A stretch of 47,435 nucleotides of DNA from Fidelibacterota bacterium. GTDB taxonomy: Bacteria > Fidelibacterota > UBA8477 > JABMPR01. Made by a program: the position numbers and the translations under genes. The notes beneath the pieces are model-generated. The model saw nothing but the letters and a program-made list of their open reading frames with translations. It did no database searches and was not told the DNA's origin. The DNA lies in the NCBI GenBank assembly GCA_013203185.1, contig JABMOS010000074.1, forward strand, positions 1-47,435, read 5' to 3'. Below, in pieces: positions 1-9,392 of this stretch. How positions within the stretch are numbered: the stretch's first letter is position 1; every line of letters starts with the position of its first letter.

Positions 1-516
1 GTCGATGGCAAACGCAGAGGCGCTCTCATGCCAGATCTGGGAATTGATCATTTTAGCCGTAGCACCAAAGGAGAACCAATTGGCTATTTTCCTGGCATAA
101 GAGAGACCTACTGCGAAATCATTAGCTGTAAAATATTCACCAGTACCATCCTGGTTAGCCAGATTGGTCACCTGCATTTCACCATAGCCCACCTGGGTTA
201 GCGAGATAGCAAGTGTTCCAACACCAGGCATGATAACGGCACCACTGGCGAATATTGTATTAATATCTACCAACCAGGGCTGGTACATGAGGGAAAAAGA
301 ATTCCGATCCAGATAGGCGACACTGGCTGGATTCCAATAAACAGAGCTTAAATCACCTGTGACTGCAACATAGGCTTCACCCATGGCAGAAGGTGCACTG
401 CCCATTCCGATTTCCAGGAAACTGGCAGCTGTGGAACCATATCGATTAATTTGTTCACCAAAACCTGTTGATAAAGTGATAAGGATAATGGCCAGAAAGA
501 TTGTAATGCGTTTCAT
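1..516 (-). CDS. PorV/UPF0164-like outer-membrane protein (3' end beyond window)
   Basis: The reading frame is open from an ATG at 516 to the left edge (172 codons visible). A strong AGGAGG ribosome site lies 6 bases upstream of the ATG. The product starts with a signal peptide (MKRITIFLAIILITLSTGFG). The mature start has the pattern of the PorV/UPF0164 family: small-residue-rich segments 'FLEIGMGSAPSAMGEAYVA' and 'SSVYWNPASVAYL', then amphipathic beta strands. PorV proteins are outer-membrane barrels that in T9SS organisms shuttle cargo to the cell surface. Here the gene is last in the TonB receptor operon, 11 bases after the 1165-residue gene, so it may attach that T9SS-tailed protein. The role is inferred; the C-terminus is not visible. 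Confidence 0.72.
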   Translation of the reverse strand, partial: MKRITIFLAIILITLSTGFGEQINRYGSTAASFLEIGMGSAPSAMGEAYVAVTGDLSSVYWNPASVAYLDRNSFSLMYQPWLVDINTIFASGAVIMPGVGTLAISLTQVGYGEMQVTNLANQDGTGEYFTANDFAVGLSYARKIANWFSFGATAKMINSQIWHESASAFAID

Positions 517-527
517 TTCAAGCCTCC

Positions 528-3500
528 TTATTTGATAACGGCAAATTTGCCGGTTCTGGTTTCGTGGGCATCTGGGCCCGTTGCTTCAATGTGATAGAGA
601 TACATACCGGCTGCAATTTCCAGCCCCTCCCTGGTTAACATATCCCAGTGGACTATGCCGTTCTCAGGATCTCCATTATTGACTTCAATGCGATCCACAA
701 GCGTACCGCTCACTGTAAATATATTGATAACACACTCAGCTGGGATGTGAGTGAACATGATTTTTCTGCGTTGGTTAAGAAATGGATTAGCCACAGCCGA
801 TTCCATCATATTTGTAACAACATATGGATTCGGTACAACCTGTATGCTGTCCATTTTTGTAGCCAGACTCACCAGATTAAGAGCATCTGTACTATTTACA
901 GTAAATCGCAGTGAATCGGTTTCCCAGAAAGGCCTATCAAATTTGATTTGATAAACATCATCTGCTACTGGGAAGGTATTCTGTGTGACAAACTTAAAGT
1001 TGATCTCAAAGGCGGTAGCTTTCCAGCGATCACGATCCTGGACACCCACTAAAATCTTATCATCGAAGATGTTGAATTCTCCATCGTCATTAAGATCTAT
1101 TGCCACCATGTCAAATTTCTCATGCATATTATTGGTATCAACAAAACTGGTATTGAGAACATAGAAACTAAAAGGCTGCTGCCAGAGGACATCCAGACCA
1201 GAGCTTCCATCCACGTCTCTCACTGTACCTCCACGAGCAATACCCACATAGGCTGAGTCATCATTTGTGAAAATGATGTCATAATCCCATGCTAATAATC
1301 GAGATTCAAGTTCAGATGGCACAATGTTCATAAGACCATTGCCCGTCAACCAACCTGATCGAGAGTAGCTGTATTCAGGCTCTAAAACACCTGGATCAAT
1401 CTCAATCTGAAGTCCGTCAAATACATCAGAAGTGACGCCATCAGGATTAATGGTCGTGAAGTCTGAATATCCTTGACCAACAAGGAGTGAATCGCCCTCA
1501 ATGCTGAGGATATTTTTGCCTGAGAAATGATCAATATTTTCACTGTACACCACCCTATTGCTGTCCGTTTCATCGAGAACGGAAAACCCACTGGTAGAAT
1601 AGAATATCCCATGCTCATAGCTGCTCAGTTCTTTAATCGTGTCTACTTCGAAGGTCACGATATAGGTATGATTTTCCTTGAGAGATGTATTTGAGAGGAT
1701 TTGTGGGTTAACGATACCCGTACCAAACAAATTATCAGGTTCTTCCACAGTAAGATCTGGCTGTACAAAACCCGCTGCCGTTTGTCTTGGCGTAATAATG
1801 GCAACATTCTTGCCGTATGAGCGAACTTCTTCTGCCTCATCCAATTCAATAACTGCATTATTCTCAGATGGAGCAATTCCAGGACCTATATCGGGTGCTC
1901 CATAGTCATAGGCTACAACTGCATAGTAATAGGTGCGACCATTCTGCACACTATTGTCTATATATCTATGGGATAGCCCGGTTTCAGAGCCAAGGTAATA
2001 GGCAGTTCCGTTTAGAAGACCAAAGTCTGTAAAACCCTGTTTCCCATCCTTCAAGTCACATTGGAAAATGGATGTTTTAAAGGTAGGTTGACCAAAACCA
2101 TCGGTGATAATCTCTGGATCAGCGAGAAATTTATCAGTGGAGCGATAAATTTTGTATCCCTCAAAATCGTTGGCATTCCCAACAAAGGGGTCCCTTGTGC
2201 GGGTGTCTGCAATATCATCCCAGGTCAGAATGACACGACCATCAGATGGCGTTGCAGTAAGGGTTGGCATCTTGGGTGGCTGAGCAAAGCGATAGTCCTT
2301 TTCATAGATGACCTGAACAATTTTCTTGAGCTCATATAGAGCAGGTGCCCTATGATCATCATCATTCAGTCCGTCAAGATCATCAAATGAATGCAACTCA
2401 CTCATTGATATGCGCTCTGTTAATCCCTGCTGTAATGGAAATGGACCAGAAGCAAACACTTCAATTAAGTTAGAAGTATTGGTGGTGTATTCCTCAAGGG
2501 TATCAGAAGAAACAAGGTTATACATGGCCTGGTCATTTTTAAACCAGGTTGTGGTATTAGATATGGAGTGGCTGGGTACAGGAAACATCTGGAAAGCCGT
2601 CAAACCCACCATGTCAGATTCAGAAACATCAGTAAAGTTAAAGTTTGGCTCACAACCAACACCCTCTCTAAAGGAAGGCATATGGTCACATTCTCCCTCA
2701 TCTGGACCCGTATAATTTAATTCCCCAGGTCCTACCCCATCGAGACCAACATCATCTCCAAAGTATTCAGTGGTCTGATAAATGCCATCTTCGTTCGCAT
2801 CGAAGCCATCTTCCCAATCCTGATCTTCATCAGCATCCCAGTGATCACGGAGATCCGATTCAGATAAGTTGTAGAAATCCAAAAACTTTTCAAGATTATC
2901 AATTGTCGCATAAGGGCCAACAATGGCTGATGGATCATTGTCTCGTTCTTCATTCAAGAGCCCATCATCATCATTATCCAAAAAGTCATTGGGAACGCCG
3001 GGACTTTCCAGATAGGCAAAACCCAAGGTACCTGTTTTAACATTTCCAACACCACGGCCACTTACATCCCATGAATAGGACATATCAAGTTCATCGTCAA
3101 AGAAGCCTTTTTCATCATCACCATCTGACGCACCAACAGCACTATGGCCGATAGCATTGTCCACCCAGTAACCGAAAGCAACTTCCAGAAGGTCATAATC
3201 TGATGTATTTGCAATACTATATTCCCAAAAAATGGCATCACGAGCCTGAGGGTTATTCCATTGGAAGCCTCGTTGTTCGACGCGTAAACCGAGTCCACCC
3301 CATGGGGCACCTGGCTGCTGAGTTGCACTGCTTTGAATCACACGACCAGGTCTGGGATAGTATTTTATCTGATCTTCAAACCCCAGATATTCTTGGTCCT
3401 GTGCATCATTGACAACAAAATAGGCTTCCATGTCAGCATAGGTGACACCACGGCCAAAACGACCATTCCATTCACCAGGCCACTTTGTGTCGAATCCAAC

Positions 3501-4025
3501 TGAAGGCCAGCCAGCAATAGGCCAGGAATCTTCCAGATGACTCATTGCAGGATATTCACTTGTCAAATTGGAATATCCTTCAACAGGATATAAACCCCAC
3601 TCCACATCACCGAGAAGGTTTCTATCCATCTCCTCCCGATAACTGGTTTGGAGATAATAAAGTGTATGATGGTCTTTGGTGAGAACTTGTGCCCAATCTG
3701 TGAGTGGCACAGAGTCTACAACAGCATCAGTATCTTCGATATAAACTTTTGCACCCAGGAGCAGACCAATACCATCAACCATCTTTGATCCAGTTGAGTT
3801 ATTGGGCCAGCGAGAAACATTGGGTTTCTGCCATGCTGAAAGTTCAGTGGTGTTTTGGAAGTACATCAGGACCCGATTACCGGTCATGTAGCCCTCCCGT
3901 TCAAATTCAGGATCCCCAGCTGGATCAATTGGTCCAACAAAGGGGCGACCTTGAGCGAATACACTGCTCGATCCGAATGCAAAAATCGCAATTAGTAGTA
4001 ACAGGAGATATGGACGAATTCTCAT
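528..4025 (-). CDS. Large secreted protein with FnIII-like and T9SS sorting domains, TonB receptor partner
   Basis: This 1165-residue protein starts at an ATG preceded by AGGAGG, 9 bases after the TonB receptor stop, so the two are translationally linked. It has a signal peptide (residues 1-24, ending VFAQ). A long N-terminal region of unknown fold is rich in acidic D/N-rich loops; around residues 350-420 there are DNDDDG- and DANEDG-like segments resembling calcium-binding loops. A fibronectin-III-like part lies near 600-740 ('VILTWDD', 'YYYAVVAYDYG'). The last ~90 residues are a FlgD-like/T9SS type A sorting domain ('VVPNPYVV', 'AAGMYLYHIEA', ending KFAVIK). I recognise no catalytic motif and no SusD (TPR helical) features. 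Position suggests it does the job SusD does in Bacteroidetes, surface substrate capture for the TonB receptor, but that is inference. Confidence 0.75.
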   Translation of the reverse strand: MRIRPYLLLLLIAIFAFGSSSVFAQGRPFVGPIDPAGDPEFEREGYMTGNRVLMYFQNTTELSAWQKPNVSRWPNNSTGSKMVDGIGLLLGAKVYIEDTDAVVDSVPLTDWAQVLTKDHHTLYYLQTSYREEMDRNLLGDVEWGLYPVEGYSNLTSEYPAMSHLEDSWPIAGWPSVGFDTKWPGEWNGRFGRGVTYADMEAYFVVNDAQDQEYLGFEDQIKYYPRPGRVIQSSATQQPGAPWGGLGLRVEQRGFQWNNPQARDAIFWEYSIANTSDYDLLEVAFGYWVDNAIGHSAVGASDGDDEKGFFDDELDMSYSWDVSGRGVGNVKTGTLGFAYLESPGVPNDFLDNDDDGLLNEERDNDPSAIVGPYATIDNLEKFLDFYNLSESDLRDHWDADEDQDWEDGFDANEDGIYQTTEYFGDDVGLDGVGPGELNYTGPDEGECDHMPSFREGVGCEPNFNFTDVSESDMVGLTAFQMFPVPSHSISNTTTWFKNDQAMYNLVSSDTLEEYTTNTSNLIEVFASGPFPLQQGLTERISMSELHSFDDLDGLNDDDHRAPALYELKKIVQVIYEKDYRFAQPPKMPTLTATPSDGRVILTWDDIADTRTRDPFVGNANDFEGYKIYRSTDKFLADPEIITDGFGQPTFKTSIFQCDLKDGKQGFTDFGLLNGTAYYLGSETGLSHRYIDNSVQNGRTYYYAVVAYDYGAPDIGPGIAPSENNAVIELDEAEEVRSYGKNVAIITPRQTAAGFVQPDLTVEEPDNLFGTGIVNPQILSNTSLKENHTYIVTFEVDTIKELSSYEHGIFYSTSGFSVLDETDSNRVVYSENIDHFSGKNILSIEGDSLLVGQGYSDFTTINPDGVTSDVFDGLQIEIDPGVLEPEYSYSRSGWLTGNGLMNIVPSELESRLLAWDYDIIFTNDDSAYVGIARGGTVRDVDGSSGLDVLWQQPFSFYVLNTSFVDTNNMHEKFDMVAIDLNDDGEFNIFDDKILVGVQDRDRWKATAFEINFKFVTQNTFPVADDVYQIKFDRPFWETDSLRFTVNSTDALNLVSLATKMDSIQVVPNPYVVTNMMESAVANPFLNQRRKIMFTHIPAECVINIFTVSGTLVDRIEVNNGDPENGIVHWDMLTREGLEIAAGMYLYHIEATGPDAHETRTGKFAVIK

Positions 4026-4034
4026 TGCATCCTC

Positions 4035-6743
4035 CTAAAAGGTGAGGCCAACGCCAAGTTTAATCTGGCGGGGGGCACTAAAGGCTGAAGGGTCTTGGTA
4101 AAGTTCACTATACTCGAAAAAGTCTTCCTTGAAATTAGAAAGATCAGCATCAGTGACAATGGCGGTATACGCACGTCCAGTTTCGCCATTTACCCAATTT
4201 TCATTTAAACGATCAAACAGATTATAAATTGATAGGTCAAATTTGAGACCCATTCCTCTCAGGAGTGACATCTTATAATAAGCAGTTAGATCAGCGTGAT
4301 AACGAATAGGACGATAGTCGTTATTGGGATAAAGATTTACACGGGCCAGAATACTTTCACCCTGTGGGGAAAATGTATAGGGAGCACCTGAATTGAAATA
4401 TCCTGTAATGGATAAACCATAGTTAGGACCGACATAGCCAAGGGTACCATTTAGCGTGTGGCGTTGGTCCCAGCTCATGGGGATGAATTTATTCACAGGG
4501 TCCTGACTGGAACCTGCTCGGTTGAATGCCTGTTGGGGTGAATCAGCATTTCCACGCGTGTACTGCAGCGTGTAGTTCAACCAAACATTGATTGGATTCT
4601 TGAAGACGTCAAACTTGACTTCAAGACCACGAACATTGCCATAATCCTTATTGGTGTACTGACCATATTCGATTTGGTTGTAAGTACTTATTACCTTTGT
4701 ACTTAACAAATTATAAATATCCTTGTAAAAGAGGGATACTTCCAACCCCATACCCGGTCCAACTTCCTGCCAGAGACCGATCTCATATGCCACTGTTTTT
4801 TCAGCTTCGAGATTTGAATTTCCTGAAGTAGTGGAATAATCACTGGGAGCTACCAGAAAAGAACCATTTTGGTACATGGCATACATGGGTGGCAACTGGA
4901 AAAAGTGTCCGTAGCTAAAGTGCAATATGGCAGCACTTCCTAATTGATAGGCAAGACCTATTCTCGGGCTGAACTGTGATGTAGTTGGTGTGTCTGGGTA
5001 AGTAGAAATACGCGTACTATCATCCTCGAAACTCAGTTGATTGGCTGGGTTACGCAGATCACTTGGATAAACGGTAGCTGGGTCAAACCAATCATAGCGA
5101 AACCCATAATTAATGACCATTTCATCGTATTCCATTTTATCCTGAATGTATCCAGCAAAATCTGATGGTTTCACTGTATAGACATCAGCATAAACTGAGT
5201 TGTCACCATAAATAATTGGCTCGTATAGCGTGGTGGCTAGTTCTGTTCCTTCATGAACGTTGCGGATGCTATGCCATTGGTTGGTGAGCTCGTGTTGGAC
5301 ATAATTGGCGCCGGTCTTGATATTGTGATGGGAATTAATCTGCCAGGTCAGGTCGAATTTAATACCATTGTCAACCATCCAGCGCTCGCTGTGGTCCTTG
5401 TTCTGTCCACCTGTGCTAACCCCAACACCATAACTATTCGAGAAAACATCGTTTACATACTTGATACTCAATGGATCTTCATATAAATAGTTTCCATTAT
5501 AGGTGTCAGTTGAGGACAGCTTTAATTCATAGAAAAGACTATTAGTAAGCAAATGATTCAGTTGAAATACTGAGAAATTAGATTTACGATAGCTGCTGGC
5601 CATCCCATTGGGATTATAACGTGACCCATGGTTGTAGCCATCCCAGCGGTCATTATTGATGGAGTGCATGAATGAAAATTTGATGCCTCCAGTGAGATTA
5701 AAAACCAACTTTCCAAGGAAAGATCGATTTAATGAACCATTCATAGGTACCAGAACGCTGTCACCTGTGGCCTCAGTGATCCAGTTGGCACTGCTGTCTG
5801 CAGTATAATCACTATAGTCATCAACACTATAGCGTGAAATGCCGTTGAGGTGATTGCGATTGTTTTGATACCGCGTATTTATAAAAAAGGTGATTTTGTC
5901 GCCTAAAACGGGACCGCTTAATTGAAATTTATAATCTTCGTTCTGGTTTACAGAAAAGGAGTCTATGCCCTTAAATATATCATTATTCTCAGTGATATAA
6001 TTGGCCATCCCAGTATAGAATGACCCTTGAAATTCTTTGCTGCCATCTTTTGTAACAGCATTCACCACACCACTCATGGCGCGGCCATATTCAGCGTTAA
6101 ATGTTCCTGTAATAACTTCCAAATCACTAATGGATTCTGGCTCGATCTCTACAGAGGCTGAACCACCACCAAAACTCTCATCAACTGGGATACCATCAAT
6201 GAGATATGAAACTTCTGTTGAGCGCCCACCTCGAAAGTGACCATCTACAACGCCGGCCTGCATATTTACAACTGCTCCCAAACTCTCAACTGGTAAAATC
6301 TCTAACTGCTCTGATGAAATATTCTTAATGGTACCTGTCTGATCCTTTTTCATGGCCATACGCTCGACCTCAACTACGACAACTTCCCCTGTGATAGTGG
6401 CAGTTATCATTCGTACATCGATAGGTATGGTTCTGTTAATTGAGACCGCGATACCTTCAACTATAACTGGTGCATAACCAATCATATCCACACGCAAATC
6501 ATAATGCCCCGGGCTAATATTGAGAATAAAATATCTTCCCTCAATATCTGCCGCAGCACCCATTTGAGTGTCCAGCAACATGACATTTGCCCCAGGAAGT
6601 GCTTCACCGGTGACATCATCAATAATGGTTCCGGCAATTTTTCCCGTTGTCTGAGCAGCGAGGCTACCAACAAATAGGAGTGACAAACCTGCGAATGTCA
6701 AAAGTCTGCGATGGAGTTTACTTAAGTCAAATTTCATCATCAT
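4035..6743 (-). CDS. TonB-dependent receptor with carboxypeptidase-regulatory-like N-terminal domain
   Basis: The 902-residue product has a signal peptide (ending SLAAQ, about residue 30). A CarboxypepD_reg-like domain follows at about 33-115 ('GKIAGTIIDDVTGEALPGANV'). The plug domain is at about 135-250 ('YLIDGIPVDE', 'EVITGTFNAEYGRAMSGVVN', 'VTKDGS'). The rest is a beta-barrel ending in aromatic Phe (GVGLTF), as expected for BAM-assembled porins. Such receptors import oligosaccharides, siderophores or vitamins across the outer membrane using TonB energy. The surrounding glycoside hydrolases make a glucan oligosaccharide the likely substrate. No SusD gene follows; the 1165-residue T9SS-tailed protein takes that place 9 bases downstream. 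The N-terminus reads MMMK, so the exact start codon is uncertain by two codons. Confidence 0.92.
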   Translation of the reverse strand: MMMKFDLSKLHRRLLTFAGLSLLFVGSLAAQTTGKIAGTIIDDVTGEALPGANVMLLDTQMGAAADIEGRYFILNISPGHYDLRVDMIGYAPVIVEGIAVSINRTIPIDVRMITATITGEVVVVEVERMAMKKDQTGTIKNISSEQLEILPVESLGAVVNMQAGVVDGHFRGGRSTEVSYLIDGIPVDESFGGGSASVEIEPESISDLEVITGTFNAEYGRAMSGVVNAVTKDGSKEFQGSFYTGMANYITENNDIFKGIDSFSVNQNEDYKFQLSGPVLGDKITFFINTRYQNNRNHLNGISRYSVDDYSDYTADSSANWITEATGDSVLVPMNGSLNRSFLGKLVFNLTGGIKFSFMHSINNDRWDGYNHGSRYNPNGMASSYRKSNFSVFQLNHLLTNSLFYELKLSSTDTYNGNYLYEDPLSIKYVNDVFSNSYGVGVSTGGQNKDHSERWMVDNGIKFDLTWQINSHHNIKTGANYVQHELTNQWHSIRNVHEGTELATTLYEPIIYGDNSVYADVYTVKPSDFAGYIQDKMEYDEMVINYGFRYDWFDPATVYPSDLRNPANQLSFEDDSTRISTYPDTPTTSQFSPRIGLAYQLGSAAILHFSYGHFFQLPPMYAMYQNGSFLVAPSDYSTTSGNSNLEAEKTVAYEIGLWQEVGPGMGLEVSLFYKDIYNLLSTKVISTYNQIEYGQYTNKDYGNVRGLEVKFDVFKNPINVWLNYTLQYTRGNADSPQQAFNRAGSSQDPVNKFIPMSWDQRHTLNGTLGYVGPNYGLSITGYFNSGAPYTFSPQGESILARVNLYPNNDYRPIRYHADLTAYYKMSLLRGMGLKFDLSIYNLFDRLNENWVNGETGRAYTAIVTDADLSNFKEDFFEYSELYQDPSAFSAPRQIKLGVGLTF

Positions 6744-6825
6744 TTACCACTTTGCTAAGTGAAGGGGGAACAGACTCTAGTTGTCCATCCCCCCCACAGT
6801 TTATAACTCTATATCAACAACAATC

Positions 6826-9357
6826 TTATTTCATTAAGATCATTTTTTGTGTACTGGTAAAGTTACCAGCTTCCAGACGATACATATAAATACCTGAAGC
6901 AAGTGCTCCAGCCTGGAATTGGATCTCATGAGCGCCAGCCTGCTGAAAATCATTCACCAGAACCATTACTTCCTGACCCAAAACATTATATACAGTCAAT
7001 TTTACAAGTTCGGATTGTCCGATTTCGTAATTGATGATTGTACTTGGGTTGAAGGGGTTAGGATAGTTTGTGCTCAATGCATATGTAGCAGGTGCCTCTA
7101 CATCATCAATTGCTGTACCACCTGCACCAATAAATGAATATGACCATACAGCAGTTGTCTGCCAGGCATTGTCAGTATTGGTTGGTGAGCTCATGACGTT
7201 GCCTTCCCAGGCACTACCATCATTATCATGGATTACGGGTTCCATAATAATACGGTCGCCTTCAGTGGGAGTATAGCGTGCATCAGAGAAGCCGCTAGCC
7301 ATTGCCAGGGAGTCTAAAGAAACCTTAGCCTCGAAGACATAGTCAGGATTGAAACCTTCAAAATAGTAGTTTCCATCACCTGTAACCGACATGGTCAACT
7401 GACCATCAACATCACGAACCAGTGTCTGATCGCTGAAAACCAACTTATAGTCTGGTTTGTCACCGCGGAACATGGCATTGTGTCTTGGACCTGACTGGTC
7501 ATAGAGACCAAAGAACAGCTCAAAGGCATCCATTTCCCACCAGTTACCTTCACCTACATAGCCATTATAGACATTGTCTGTGACCTCACCAGCTATATAC
7601 ATGAAATCATCATCCATGGCAATATAGAGGTTTGCAGATGCATCATCATTGTTGTCTACAGCACCCCAGATAGCTGAAATACCCCATGAGTTAGGATCTC
7701 CAATAAAGAAAGGAGTAACATCGGCCCATTCATCAAGAAAACCATCAGCGGCAAAGCCTGCTGGGGCATCCAATGAAATGGTTGGGATTCCAAGCGCTGT
7801 GTTGGTGTATGAACTTGGTGATAAACCAGGCTCCCCAACATTGGCAGAGGCATCCGTACATGCAACAGCATAGTAGTATTCTACAGATGCGTCGTCGTTA
7901 GCAGTGTATAAGTAATGAACGACACTTGGTGCACCTTCAAGATGGCCTGCTTTAAGAACATCTACGGCAGGATCTTCAAGATCTGTGATTGGTGACATGC
8001 TGGCGTAGACTGCATAAGTTTCGCCTTCTTCACCAGGAACATCTTCCCAGGTTACCAGGTTATAGTTTGTACCAGGTAAGGCACTGACATTCAGTGGTGG
8101 TGGTGGTGGATCAGAATCCACACCGCCCAGGTTCACGAGATATACGTCGTCAATAGCATATTCACAGTTGCTGCCATCCCAACGGGTTACCACGATAACG
8201 CCACTTGCTTGGACAGTACCTACTGGCATTACCATCTGGCCAGAATACATGCCATAGTCAGAAGTGGTTTCAAATAGAATATCGCCAGTATCTCCAACGA
8301 TATTTCCAGCTGCATCCTTGGCTTCTAACTTCCATCCGATGAAGGCACCACCGGCACCACCATCTGTGAGGTCTTTAATGTATCCACCCATTTCCCAGGT
8401 CTCGCCTGGAGCGGCAGGAATTGAATCTTCTGTATAGAAGACACCCCAAGCAGCACCATTCTCAACACCTAATGAGGCATAGAAACTACCTGTGCGGGCC
8501 ATATCAGCATCTTCGACGATCAAGGTATGGGCCTGGCCACCACCAGCGTTTACAGCACCCCAACCAAAATCATCTTCATTGACATCAGCAAACTCAAAAC
8601 TGGCATTTCCCAGCTCATTTCTTGAGCCAGTAAGTTTGAAATCATCAAAAATTACAGAACCAGTAACCACATCACCTACGCCGCTACCACTCACTGAGAA
8701 CTCAAGAGCAAAGCCTTTGATACGGTCTTTGTCCAACTGCAGGTTGCCAGGAGTTCCTGACCAACCAGTATGGGTCCAACCAGCATTGTCCCATGAATCA
8801 GTGCCTTCAAGAAGCATATTCACGGTGTGCCAGCCTGGTTCATCATCCAGGATATAGCTGAATGAATACCAGAATTCACCAAGATCACTGTAACTGGAAT
8901 CAGTGACATCACCATAATCGAGAAGATTAAGTCTCAGGTGAACACGACCCAATGAATCCTGGGGAACAACATTATAATATGAAAAAGAGAGACTGTCATA
9001 CAATGACCAGTCATAAACTCCTGTACTTAAGGTATCAGGATAGCGATGCTGAAGTTTTGTATAACCACCCCAACTCTCGGAATTATGAATGCTGTAGTCA
9101 ACTCTCATTGCTGCGTCACCTTCTAAAACGATATCGGAAACGTAGCTGGTTTCGATCCAACCAAGAGTTGGATCGGCATTTGTGCTAATAGCATAGTGAG
9201 CAGCTGGATTCTCAACTGCACCACCTTCTGTAACAGGTTCAAAATATTCCCAATAGTTGGTGTCAGCAGCAGCAACATCAAAATTATTGATGACCTGCGC
9301 GTGACCCACAACCATGAGGAGCATAAGAACCATGCTAAATCGTAACACTGTCTTCAT
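6826..9357 (-). CDS. Secreted multi-domain glycan-binding protein (CBM9-like) with T9SS sorting domain
   Basis: I place the start at the ATG at 9357, not at an in-frame ATG 18 codons upstream. The chosen start has AGGAGG 7 bases away and begins a clean signal peptide (MKTVLRFSMVLMLLMVVGHA). The 843-residue protein has two jelly-roll-like regions (about 20-225 and 230-410). A fibronectin-III-like domain follows at about 415-515. A CBM9/DOMON-type domain lies at about 526-735 ('DGFLDEWADV', 'MYIAGEVTDN', 'MDAFELFFGLYD'). The C-terminal sorting domain has NYPNPFNPSTIINY and ends KMILMK. No catalytic motif is visible, so I read it as a surface glycan-binding protein. It lies between the symporter and the TonB receptor genes, with 35 bases to the symporter stop and 82 to the receptor start, and is probably co-transcribed with both. 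Confidence 0.8.
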   Translation of the reverse strand: MKTVLRFSMVLMLLMVVGHAQVINNFDVAAADTNYWEYFEPVTEGGAVENPAAHYAISTNADPTLGWIETSYVSDIVLEGDAAMRVDYSIHNSESWGGYTKLQHRYPDTLSTGVYDWSLYDSLSFSYYNVVPQDSLGRVHLRLNLLDYGDVTDSSYSDLGEFWYSFSYILDDEPGWHTVNMLLEGTDSWDNAGWTHTGWSGTPGNLQLDKDRIKGFALEFSVSGSGVGDVVTGSVIFDDFKLTGSRNELGNASFEFADVNEDDFGWGAVNAGGGQAHTLIVEDADMARTGSFYASLGVENGAAWGVFYTEDSIPAAPGETWEMGGYIKDLTDGGAGGAFIGWKLEAKDAAGNIVGDTGDILFETTSDYGMYSGQMVMPVGTVQASGVIVVTRWDGSNCEYAIDDVYLVNLGGVDSDPPPPPLNVSALPGTNYNLVTWEDVPGEEGETYAVYASMSPITDLEDPAVDVLKAGHLEGAPSVVHYLYTANDDASVEYYYAVACTDASANVGEPGLSPSSYTNTALGIPTISLDAPAGFAADGFLDEWADVTPFFIGDPNSWGISAIWGAVDNNDDASANLYIAMDDDFMYIAGEVTDNVYNGYVGEGNWWEMDAFELFFGLYDQSGPRHNAMFRGDKPDYKLVFSDQTLVRDVDGQLTMSVTGDGNYYFEGFNPDYVFEAKVSLDSLAMASGFSDARYTPTEGDRIIMEPVIHDNDGSAWEGNVMSSPTNTDNAWQTTAVWSYSFIGAGGTAIDDVEAPATYALSTNYPNPFNPSTIINYEIGQSELVKLTVYNVLGQEVMVLVNDFQQAGAHEIQFQAGALASGIYMYRLEAGNFTSTQKMILMK

Positions 9358-9392
9358 TGTGTAACCTCCTTGTGTTGTTGTATCTTCATATA